Shown in pieces: positions 1-5,815 of a stretch of 5,821 nucleotides of DNA. A program made the position numbers and the translations under genes. The first letter of the stretch is position 1. Each line of letters begins with the position of its first letter. Source of the stretch: Candidatus Altimarinota bacterium (GTDB lineage: Bacteria > Patescibacteriota > Gracilibacteria > UBA4473); the NCBI GenBank assembly GCA_018401175.1, contig JAGYLK010000060.1, forward strand, positions 1-5,821. The letters are read 5' to 3'. Below the pieces are notes generated by a model. That model ran no database searches, was not told the DNA's origin, and worked only from the letters and a program-made list of their open reading frames with translations.

Positions 1-65
1 GCAGATCTGCGTTCCCTTCCAAAAAATTCATTATTTTAAAAATATATTTAAAATTTTTGTCAAAT

Positions 66-93
66 TCGACAAAAAAAGAAAATGCCATACAAT
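66..93 (+). promoter_or_regulatory. Predicted sigma70-type promoter of the sugar transferase gene
   Basis: TCGACA (66-71, 5/6 match to TTGACA) and TACAAT (88-93, 5/6 match to TATAAT) are separated by 16 nt. The expected transcription start is near 100, so the mRNA would begin 0-2 nt before ATG 102. This arrangement argues for the ATG 102 start, because TTG 57 would lie upstream of the promoter. AT-rich DNA gives such matches by chance, so the call is tentative. A competing TATATT (43-48) would give a start near 55 and serve TTG 57 instead. Confidence 0.4.
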
Positions 94-101
94 TTGAATT
101 G

Positions 102-1529
102 ATGCGCAAAACCGACATTGCCTTTGCCCTTGCACGAATCGTCTCAGACGGAATCGCCATATTTTTAGCACTCGTTCTTGCCTACTTCTTCCGTATGTCT
201 TGGTTTCCAAACCTCGGAGTAGGAGAAGGCGCACTTCCACTTGTTATGTGGAGTTGGTATCAAATTTTTGCCGCAAAAATAACCCTTATTCTCCTCATTA
301 TATTTGCCATAAATGGACGATATGGTTTCAACACAGACGAAAAAAATTGGGACGAATTTCGACATATATTTTGGGCATTTTCCGCCGGACTGGCACTCGT
401 CATTGTTCTTTTCTTCTTTCAAAAATTCACCTTCTTTTCTCGCCTCCTGCTCGGAGTTGCCTGGATTTCAGGGCTTACCTTTTTGATACTCGGGAGACAA
501 GGACTTCGATGGATTCGCAGAAAGATGTGGGAACAGGGATATGGGAAACTGCATATTCTCGTTTTGGGAAGCGGAACACTCGCAAGGGAATCAATCTCAT
601 TTTTGAAGAAATCTCAACAATATAATATCTGTGGTGTCCTCGTAGAAACAGGAAATCAAACTACATCTGTTGCGGGAATAAAGGTGCTCGGCACGTTTGA
701 TGATTTGGAAAAATATTTGGAGAAACTCCGCCCCACCGATGTTCTCCTTGCCGCAGATCATTCTTCACGAGTAAATACCGCACAACTTGCGCGATTGACA
801 CACGTGCACCATACGCGCTTTCAATTCTTGCCAGACGAGAGCTCACTCGACCTTGCCGCAGTAGAAAGTTCTCAACTCGGAGGATTTCCAATGCTCAAGC
901 TTCATGCGACAAAACTTGATGGATGGGGATATGTCACAAAAGCAGTAGCCGAAAGGCTCCTTGCCATCAGCGCCCTCGCCGTACTTTCTCCGCTTCTTCT
1001 TTTTGTCGCGGCAAAAATAAAATTTTCTTCGCTCAACTCCCCTATCTTCTATGGTTCTAAACGCGTGGGAACAAGCGGAAAAGAATTCTCTTGTTGGAAA
1101 TTCCGAACAATGATTCCCGAAGCGGAAAGTTTAAAAAAAGAACTTCTCCAAAAAAATGAACGAAAAGGAGGGGTATTGTTTAAAATAAAAAATGACCCGC
1201 GCATCACTTCATTTGGGAAATTCCTCCGAAAATCGTCTATTGACGAGCTCCCTCAACTCTGGAATGTATTAAAAGGAGAAATGTCCCTTATCGGTCCCCG
1301 CCCCCATCTTCCCGAAGAAGTAGCACAATATGATGCCGAACATCGACTTCTTTTTTCGATTAAACCCGGAATCACTGGCTACGCACAAATCCATGGACGA
1401 TCGAGTTTGAGCTTTGATGATGAAATGCGATACGAACTCTTTTATTTGAAAAACTGGAGTCCTTGGCTTGATATCATTATCTTTTTCAAAACGATCAAGT
1501 TGGTATGTGAACGAAAAGACGCTGAGTAG
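102..1529 (+). CDS. Undecaprenyl-phosphate sugar-1-phosphate transferase (polyprenyl glycosylphosphotransferase, WcaJ/WbaP-like)
   Basis: This membrane enzyme transfers a sugar-1-phosphate from a nucleotide sugar to undecaprenyl phosphate, the first step of building a surface polysaccharide repeat unit. Numbering the 475 aa from ATG 102, four N-terminal membrane helices lie near 5-32, 52-73, 87-107 and 113-131. A Rossmann-like domain follows at about 150-250 with a GSGTLARE loop (156-163). A fifth hydrophobic segment (284-303) leads into the catalytic bacterial sugar transferase domain. That domain shows KFRTM (333-337), the Asp-Glu dyad D381-E382 within DELPQLWNVLKGEMS, then LIGPRP, and GITGYAQIHGR (423-433). 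Length and domain order are those of the large five-helix family, and nothing is missing. The frame is open back to the window edge, and TTG 57 would add 15 residues. I prefer ATG 102 because a good promoter ends just before it and the upstream DNA is AT-rich. The sugar specificity cannot be read from the sequence. Confidence 0.93.
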   Translation: MRKTDIAFALARIVSDGIAIFLALVLAYFFRMSWFPNLGVGEGALPLVMWSWYQIFAAKITLILLIIFAINGRYGFNTDEKNWDEFRHIFWAFSAGLALVIVLFFFQKFTFFSRLLLGVAWISGLTFLILGRQGLRWIRRKMWEQGYGKLHILVLGSGTLARESISFLKKSQQYNICGVLVETGNQTTSVAGIKVLGTFDDLEKYLEKLRPTDVLLAADHSSRVNTAQLARLTHVHHTRFQFLPDESSLDLAAVESSQLGGFPMLKLHATKLDGWGYVTKAVAERLLAISALAVLSPLLLFVAAKIKFSSLNSPIFYGSKRVGTSGKEFSCWKFRTMIPEAESLKKELLQKNERKGGVLFKIKNDPRITSFGKFLRKSSIDELPQLWNVLKGEMSLIGPRPHLPEEVAQYDAEHRLLFSIKPGITGYAQIHGRSSLSFDDEMRYELFYLKNWSPWLDIIIFFKTIKLVCERKDAE

Positions 1530-1537
1530 TCGCTAAG

Positions 1538-1672
1538 CTCAAAACTACAGTATTCAATCTTCAAATATAAAATATATTTTGTAGTTTACATTTAAAAATT
1601 CGACACCTGTAGTTTGTAGTTTGTGGTTTAAAAATTATAGAGAGATTGTCGTTTGATAATTGAAGTTTGATA
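1538..1672. repeat. Degenerate heptad repeats with inverted arms, upstream of obgE
   Basis: The 159-nt gap between the sugar transferase and obgE is largely built from 7-bp units. The left part reads CTCAAAA, CTACAGT, ATTCAAT, CTTCAAA in register (1538-1565). The middle holds TTTGTAG (1578-1584) next to a palindrome AAAATATATTTT (1569-1580). The right parts are GTAGTTT, GTAGTTT, GTGGTTT (1609-1629) and ATTGTCG, TTTGATA, ATTGAAG, TTTGATA (1645-1672). The right-hand units are approximately the reverse complement of the left-hand ones. For example AAACTACAG (1542-1550) is perfectly complementary to CTGTAGTTT (1607-1615). The last unit runs into the predicted obgE -10 box. No ORF is credible here. 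Confidence 0.7.
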
Positions 1673-1676
1673 TGCT
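1646..1676 (+). promoter_or_regulatory. Predicted extended -10 promoter of obgE
   Basis: A TGATATGCT sequence (1668-1676) reads as an extended -10, TG-n-TATGCT, with the hexamer at 1671-1676. A weak -35-like TTGTCG lies at 1646-1651 with a 19-nt spacer, inside a heptad unit. The predicted transcription start is near 1683, about 6 nt before the obgE ATG at 1689, too short for a normal ribosome binding site. The extended -10 would compensate for the poor -35. Confidence 0.4.
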
Positions 1677-1688
1677 ACTTTCTCCGCG

Positions 1689-2969
1689 ATGTTTGTAGAC
1701 GAAGCAAAGATTTCAGTAATGGCGGGAAAAGGAGGTGACGGATGTGTCAGCTTTCGCCGAGAAAAATATATCCCCAAAGGAGGTCCCGATGGTGGTGATG
1801 GAGGACGTGGTGGAGACATCATATTCAAAGCTGTAGACAATATTCACACGCTTTCGGACTACCGAATGCAACAGAAATTTGCTGCTGAAAATGGTCACCG
1901 AGGCGACAAACGAAATCGCACCGGACATAGTGGAGAAACCTTATTGCTTTCCGTTCCTGTCGGAACACAGATTCGTCACGAAGGAAAAATAATCGCAGAT
2001 CTTACGAAAAAAAATCAAGAATTCATAGTCGCACACGGAGGAATCGGAGGAAAAGGAAATGCCGGATTTGTAAGCTCTATTCGACAAGCACCCAGTTTCG
2101 CTGAAAAAGGAGATATTGGAGAACATTTTGATCTCGAATTGGAACTCAAACTCGTTGCCGACGTGGCGCTCGTCGGATATCCAAGTGTTGGAAAATCAAC
2201 CTTCATTTCCGTTGTTTCAAATGCCAAACCAAAAATCGCTGACTATCCCTTTACTACGCTCGTGCCAAATCTCGGCGTTTGTAAAATTGATGATCGAGAA
2301 CTCATATTTGTAGATGTTCCGGGATTGATTGAAGGCGCAAGTGAAGGAAAGGGATTGGGGCACCAATTTCTGCGTCATATCGAACGCGCACGGTTTGTGC
2401 TCCATTTAATTGATGCAAACAGTGATACTCCCTTTGAAGATTTTGAAATAATTCAAAAAGAATTACGAAATTTTTCACAAACACTCGCCGAAAAACCATT
2501 CCTCCCTGTTTTTACGAAAATTGATATTACCGATGGAGAATTGGAAAATTTTCTTTGTGAGGAATTTGAAAAAAAATTTGGAATACGTCCATGGCTTGTT
2601 TCTGCTGCCACACACGAAGGAATGCAAGAATTATTAAGAGAAATAGAACGACGACTTCCTCCACAAGAAATCGAACCTCTCTCTGAGATGGAGGAAGACC
2701 CTGCGTTTGTCGAGTTCAAACCAGAATCAAAAACCGAATCAAGCAATACTCGTCATATTGAAATCGAAAAATTGGAAAACTGGTGGAGTATTGCGAATGA
2801 ACGACTTGAGCAAATGGTACGGCAGACTGATCCCAATAATCCAGAAGCGCGAGAACGTATTTATGATGTGTTTAAAAAATGGAACATCAATGACGAACTC
2901 ACCCGCCGAGGTGCTATCCCCGGAGAATCTATTCAAATTGGAGAACAAATTTTTGAATTTCGAGGCTAG
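1689..2969 (+). CDS. obgE: GTPase ObgE/CgtA
   Basis: Obg is an essential GTPase that binds the large ribosomal subunit, helps its late assembly and links growth to nucleotide levels. The 426-aa protein has all three family domains. The N-terminal Obg fold (about 1-158) opens with the diagnostic MFVDEAKI and carries the glycine-rich loop GGPDGGDGGRGGD (31-43). The G domain shows G1 GYPSVGKS (163-170), G2 around YPFTT (186-190), G3 DVPG (209-212), G4 TKID (276-279) and G5 SAA (305-307). A C-terminal OCT domain (about 355-426) includes QMVRQTDPNNPEA and ends IGEQIFEFRG. G4 has Thr where most Obg proteins have Asn, a tolerated variant in other GTPases. ATG 1689 gives the canonical N-terminus. No Shine-Dalgarno precedes it. 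The usual neighbours rplU and rpmA are not in this window. Confidence 0.97.
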   Translation: MFVDEAKISVMAGKGGDGCVSFRREKYIPKGGPDGGDGGRGGDIIFKAVDNIHTLSDYRMQQKFAAENGHRGDKRNRTGHSGETLLLSVPVGTQIRHEGKIIADLTKKNQEFIVAHGGIGGKGNAGFVSSIRQAPSFAEKGDIGEHFDLELELKLVADVALVGYPSVGKSTFISVVSNAKPKIADYPFTTLVPNLGVCKIDDRELIFVDVPGLIEGASEGKGLGHQFLRHIERARFVLHLIDANSDTPFEDFEIIQKELRNFSQTLAEKPFLPVFTKIDITDGELENFLCEEFEKKFGIRPWLVSAATHEGMQELLREIERRLPPQEIEPLSEMEEDPAFVEFKPESKTESSNTRHIEIEKLENWWSIANERLEQMVRQTDPNNPEARERIYDVFKKWNINDELTRRGAIPGESIQIGEQIFEFRG

Positions 2970-2974
2970 AGAAA

Positions 2975-3053
2975 TCAATCTACAATCTTCAAACTACAAA
3001 TAGAAAACTCTTCTCACCTTTGCAGATTGAAGTTTGCAGTTTGAAGTTTGAAA
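2975..3053. repeat. Inverted heptad repeats between obgE and the ligase-like gene
   Basis: Starting 6 nt after the obgE stop, the left arm has three CTWCAAW units, CTACAAT, CTTCAAA, CTACAAA (2980-3000), after a partial copy at 2975-2979. After an 18-nt spacer (3001-3018) the right arm has five tandem units TTTGCAG, ATTGAAG, TTTGCAG, TTTGAAG, TTTGAAA (3019-3053). The arms are inverse complements: 2980-3000 pairs with 3019-3039 at 17 of 21 positions, and other 7-nt registers also pair. There is no T-run after the right arm, so a classical rho-independent terminator is unlikely. The right arm ends 10 nt before the predicted -10 box of the next gene. Confidence 0.75.
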
Positions 3054-3068
3054 CTTCCATGTTACTAT
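3041..3068 (+). promoter_or_regulatory. Predicted extended -10 promoter of the O-antigen-ligase-like gene
   Basis: TTGAAG (3041-3046), which is part of the fourth right-arm heptad, could act as a -35 element (4/6). It is spaced 16 nt from TACTAT (3063-3068), which has TG at 3060-3061 and so forms an extended -10. The predicted transcription start near 3075 sits next to ATG 3076, implying a leaderless transcript. The same layout is seen before obgE: heptads, extended -10, then a start codon within about a dozen bases. Confidence 0.42.
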
Positions 3069-3075
3069 CCAAGAA

Positions 3076-4272
3076 ATGTATAAATTGTCCAACTGGCTCA
3101 CCATAGCACTTGCCACACTCCTCCCCTGGCACGGGGCAATAACAGTCTTTCTCCCCGAACCATTTCGATGGTGGAAAGAAGTTATTTTACTTCTTTTGAT
3201 TGGACTAGTGCTCTGGTCTGAATGGAGAGCTGCACAAAAGCAAAAAAACTTTTCTTTCTCTATTGCTGAATTCTGCGCACTTGGATTTCTTATCTTCGGA
3301 TCAATCCTCGTCCTTTTTTCAAATGATATTCCTACGGCAACCATTTCTATGCGTTATCTCGGGTTACCCTTATTAATCTTTTTTATCTGGTCTGTTTGGT
3401 TTCAAAATCCCAAAAATAAGCGGTCTGAATATCTCACGTTATTTGCACAAATATTTATTCCTTCTTGTTTACTAGCAACCGCTTTTGGCTTTTGGATTAC
3501 ACATCTTGGAGGAGAAATGATTGTACAAGATTTTTATTCAACAACTATATCGAGCTGGGTTCCCGGACAAACTATTCCGCTTTGGCACGAAATTAATGGG
3601 GTGGCTCGACTTCAAGGAGCAAGTTCTGGCCCTATTGAGTTTTCTCATTTACTCGTTGCGGCTCTTGCACTTGTTCCTTTTTTGAAACAGAAAATATGGC
3701 ATCGAATACTTCTGGTCATCGCCCTCTGTATTGGTATCTCTCTCTCCGCTTCGAGGGCTGCCCTGTTCGGTGCAATCATCATTCTTCTCTGGTGGGGATG
3801 GAATAATATACCGACAAATATTTCGCGCAAAGAAGTGGCTCTCAGTGGAACATTGTTGGGAATTCTCGGAATTCTTTTTATTGGAACACAAACAAACGTA
3901 TTCCAACGCGCCGGGACAAGTGATCATTTTAGTCGCCCAATCGCTGCTTTTTCCGAAGGAACTCAGAACGTACTCGCTGGACACCTAGGAGAATGGGGAC
4001 CCGCAGCCCGAGGAAAAAATCTCATAGAAAATAATTCCGATAGCGCTCCAATCGCAGAAAATGTATTTGCCGATTGGTGGGTTCAGTTGGGAATCATTGG
4101 CCTCGCCTTTGGTCTCGGATGGCTTGTTGCCGTACTTACTGGTCTGGAAATGGCAGGACTTGGATTTGGAATTGCCGCAATCATATTGATAAATTTTGCA
4201 ACCGTATTTGATATGACACCCATTGCTCTGGCGTGGGGAACAATTTTGGCTATGTGGCAAAGAGAGGAATAA
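3076..4272 (+). CDS. O-antigen ligase/polymerase-like integral membrane protein (Wzy_C type)
   Basis: This 398-aa protein has about 11-12 hydrophobic segments, near residues 8-26, 34-50, 64-82, 91-109, 120-142, 186-203, 207-221, 225-241, 254-270, 335-354, 357-376 and 380-394. Family-like features are the RLQGASSGPIEFSH stretch (178-191), SLSASRAALFG (222-232, matching the SR motif of Wzy_C proteins), a long external loop (about 271-334) with RAGTSDHFSRP (278-288) and GEWGPAAR (305-312), and ENVFADWWVQLGIIGL (328-343), which resembles the family's closing motif. Such proteins polymerise or ligate undecaprenyl-pyrophosphate-linked glycans on the outer face of the membrane, or glycosylate proteins. 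The position often held by His in that last motif is Glu 328. Whether it acts as ligase, polymerase or protein glycosyltransferase cannot be told. The sugar transferase two genes upstream fits the same pathway. ATG 3076 directly precedes MYKLSNWL and has no Shine-Dalgarno. Confidence 0.72.
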   Translation: MYKLSNWLTIALATLLPWHGAITVFLPEPFRWWKEVILLLLIGLVLWSEWRAAQKQKNFSFSIAEFCALGFLIFGSILVLFSNDIPTATISMRYLGLPLLIFFIWSVWFQNPKNKRSEYLTLFAQIFIPSCLLATAFGFWITHLGGEMIVQDFYSTTISSWVPGQTIPLWHEINGVARLQGASSGPIEFSHLLVAALALVPFLKQKIWHRILLVIALCIGISLSASRAALFGAIIILLWWGWNNIPTNISRKEVALSGTLLGILGILFIGTQTNVFQRAGTSDHFSRPIAAFSEGTQNVLAGHLGEWGPAARGKNLIENNSDSAPIAENVFADWWVQLGIIGLAFGLGWLVAVLTGLEMAGLGFGIAAIILINFATVFDMTPIALAWGTILAMWQREE

Positions 4273-4397
4273 AGCCTGAATCTTCAATTTTAAAATCTCC
4301 CAAAAAATTTTTTTTTATGTGCCGTTGTTATTTGTTTATTTGAATTTTTCATTTTCTCAAAGTTGCATTTCCCTTTATTTCTGGCAAAATTCACACG
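4273..4397 (+). other. Intergenic gap before mraY with a heptad remnant and an A6T9 tract
   Basis: This 125-nt gap begins with CCTGAAT and CTTCAAT (4275-4288), which resemble the left-arm units of the other two gaps and share AATCTTCAA (4279-4287) with both. No clear right arm follows. Next comes A6T9 (4302-4316), a tract expected to be intrinsically curved, and then a T-rich stretch up to the mraY promoter. A GTG-started frame from 4319 has no protein-like features and overlaps mraY, so no gene is called here. Confidence 0.5.
4363..4390 (+). promoter_or_regulatory. Weak predicted promoter of mraY
   Basis: TTGCAT (4363-4368, 3/6) and CAAAAT (4385-4390, 4/6) are separated by 16 nt. The predicted start near 4397 is one base before ATG 4398, again a leaderless arrangement. 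The match is the weakest of the four promoter calls. It rests mainly on the spacing being the same as for the other genes and on the lack of any Shine-Dalgarno motif. Confidence 0.25.
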
Positions 4398-5462
4398 ATG
4401 CATTCGATACACATTCAAAATCTGATAGAAATATTCGCCTTTGCGGGAATTTCATTTCTTTTTGCAACAGTACTTTTTCCACAATTCATAAAGTTTGTGC
4501 GAAACTTCAAACTCACACAAAAAATTCGGGAAGATGGCCTTTCTGGTGGGGCTGCAAAGCTCTTTAGCGCGCTTCATGCGCACAAATCAGGAACGCCGAC
4601 CATGGGTGGAGCGGTGATTATTTTTTCTGTTCTCGCCACGGTAGGAGTTTCTCGAATTCTTGCCTATTTAGGTATTATGGATCACTCTATCCTCAATCGT
4701 GGAGAAACATATCTTCCCATTGCAACTCTGGCAGCAGTCGGGCTTCTCGGGCTTATTGATGATTATTTAAATATTAAAGAACGAGGAAAACAAAAGGGAT
4801 TAAGTGCGCGCGTAAAGTTATGGACGCTTCTTCTCTTTGCCATTGCTGGAGCAGCCTGGTTTGCATTCAAACTTGAATGGTCAATTATCCATCTCGCCGG
4901 AATTGGTGATTTTGATATTGGACTCTGGTATGCTCCACTCTTTATTTTTGTGCTTGTGGGGACGAGTAATGCTGTAAATCTTACAGATGGACTCGATGGA
5001 CTCGCTGGAGGATTGCTTGCCATCGCATTTGGTGCTTTTGCTGTTATCGCCTATTTTTTTGGAATGCCTATTTTGAGCGTATTTTGTGCAATAATTGTAG
5101 GAGCACTCGTTTCCTTCTTGTGGTTTAATGTGCCCCCTGCCAAAATATATATGGGAGACACCGGATCACTTGCTCTGGGAGCAACCCTCGGAGTCATTGC
5201 AATGCTCACAAATGCTATTATCCCGCTTATCATAATCGGAGGACTTTTTATTTTTGAAACGATATCGGTAATGCTTCAGCTTTTTTGGAAAAAATATTTC
5301 AAACGAAAATTATTCCGTATTGCCCCTATTCATCATCATTTTGAATCCAAAGGATGGTCCGAAACACAAGTCACCATGCGATTTTGGATTATCGGAGCGG
5401 GACTGGGACTGACAGGACTGCTCATTGGACTCTTGGGGATGGGAAATTCCGGAATTTTTTAA
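4398..5462 (+). CDS. mraY: Phospho-N-acetylmuramoyl-pentapeptide-transferase MraY
   Basis: MraY moves phospho-MurNAc-pentapeptide from its UDP carrier to undecaprenyl phosphate, making lipid I on the cytoplasmic face of the membrane. The 354-aa length is typical. Conserved elements in order are HKSGTPTMGG (62-71), the Asp pair D121-D122 in GLIDDYLN, NAVNLTDGLDGLAGG (191-205) with D197 and D200, FNVPPAKIYMGDTGS (243-257) with D254, and the APIHHHFE loop (309-316) that marks MraY rather than WecA-type relatives. About ten membrane helices are visible. The first cytoplasmic loop (about 42-62, IREDGLSGGAAKLFSALHAH) seems longer than in E. coli, as I recall for Patescibacteria. The gene is not inside a mur/fts cluster here. 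The HIT gene follows after 11 nt, so the two are probably cotranscribed. Confidence 0.97.
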   Translation: MHSIHIQNLIEIFAFAGISFLFATVLFPQFIKFVRNFKLTQKIREDGLSGGAAKLFSALHAHKSGTPTMGGAVIIFSVLATVGVSRILAYLGIMDHSILNRGETYLPIATLAAVGLLGLIDDYLNIKERGKQKGLSARVKLWTLLLFAIAGAAWFAFKLEWSIIHLAGIGDFDIGLWYAPLFIFVLVGTSNAVNLTDGLDGLAGGLLAIAFGAFAVIAYFFGMPILSVFCAIIVGALVSFLWFNVPPAKIYMGDTGSLALGATLGVIAMLTNAIIPLIIIGGLFIFETISVMLQLFWKKYFKRKLFRIAPIHHHFESKGWSETQVTMRFWIIGAGLGLTGLLIGLLGMGNSGIF

Positions 5463-5473
5463 ATATTTTTTCT

Positions 5474-5815
5474 ATGACATTTCTTGAAACAGATATATTT
5501 GCCAAAATTGTTGCTGGAGATATTCCCTGTGACAAGGTATTTGAGAACGAACGAATACTTGCTTTTCGGGACATAGCACCCAAAGCGAAACACCATATTT
5601 TGATTATTCCAAAAGAAAATTATATCACCGCACAAGAAGTAACCGAGGAAAATAAAGCCCTTTTTGGCGAACTCTTTCTCGTAGCAAAAGAGATAGCCAC
5701 AGACATACATCTCACGGGATATAAGCTCGCAATGAATGTCGGAGAAACTGGTGGACAAATAGTTCCTCACGTACATCTCCACCTGTTGAGTCCTGATTTC
5801 AAGTCTGAACTCTAA
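5474..5815 (+). CDS. HIT-family (histidine triad) nucleotide-binding hydrolase, HinT-like
   Basis: HIT proteins are small soluble homodimers that hydrolyse or transfer nucleotidyl groups, for example from adenosine phosphoramidates. This 113-aa protein is full length for the HinT branch. The N-terminal part DIFAKIVAGDIPCDKVFE (7-24) and the HHILIIPKENY stretch (40-50) match the family core. NVGETGGQIV (88-97) leads into the triad H99-V-H101-L-H103, with H101 the expected nucleophile by analogy with HINT1. The N-terminal CxxC seen in many HinT proteins is absent (Asp-Ile-Phe-Ala instead), so that zinc site is not expected. After the triad the usual GG is replaced by SPDFKSEL. ATG 5474 was chosen because residues upstream in frame overlap the end of mraY and do not look like a HIT protein. 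An AT-rich TTAAAT (5459-5464) could serve as a -10, but cotranscription with mraY is simpler. The substrate is unknown. Confidence 0.93.
   Translation: MTFLETDIFAKIVAGDIPCDKVFENERILAFRDIAPKAKHHILIIPKENYITAQEVTEENKALFGELFLVAKEIATDIHLTGYKLAMNVGETGGQIVPHVHLHLLSPDFKSEL

Noticed and set aside
1..56. C-terminal end of an upstream gene, or a longer sugar transferase
   Set aside because: The frame is open, but the sequence is very AT-rich, has no start codon upstream of TTG 57 in the visible part, and looks like spacer or promoter DNA.
1538..1672. CRISPR array
   Set aside because: The units are 7 bp, degenerate and without unique spacers; there are no cas genes.
1628..1840. Minus-strand ORF rich in Pro and Ser opposite the start of obgE
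   Set aside because: It is a shadow of the glycine-rich obgE N-terminus; its bias comes from GGA codons read on the other strand.
2980..3053. Rho-independent terminator of obgE
   Set aside because: The stem is imperfect and AT-rich, the loop is 18 nt or more, and no T-run follows the right arm. A bidirectional or sliding hairpin is possible but not a standard terminator.
3649..3984. Minus-strand ORF of 111 codons inside the ligase-like gene
   Set aside because: It has no recognisable features and lies opposite a well-supported membrane protein.
4319..4567. Small ORF starting with GTG at 4319
   Set aside because: It overlaps the 5' part of mraY out of frame, and its composition looks like translated AT-rich spacer.
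5354..5473. N-terminal extension of the HIT protein beginning at ATG 5354
   Set aside because: It overlaps the conserved C-terminus of mraY in another frame, and its residues do not resemble a HIT domain or a signal peptide.
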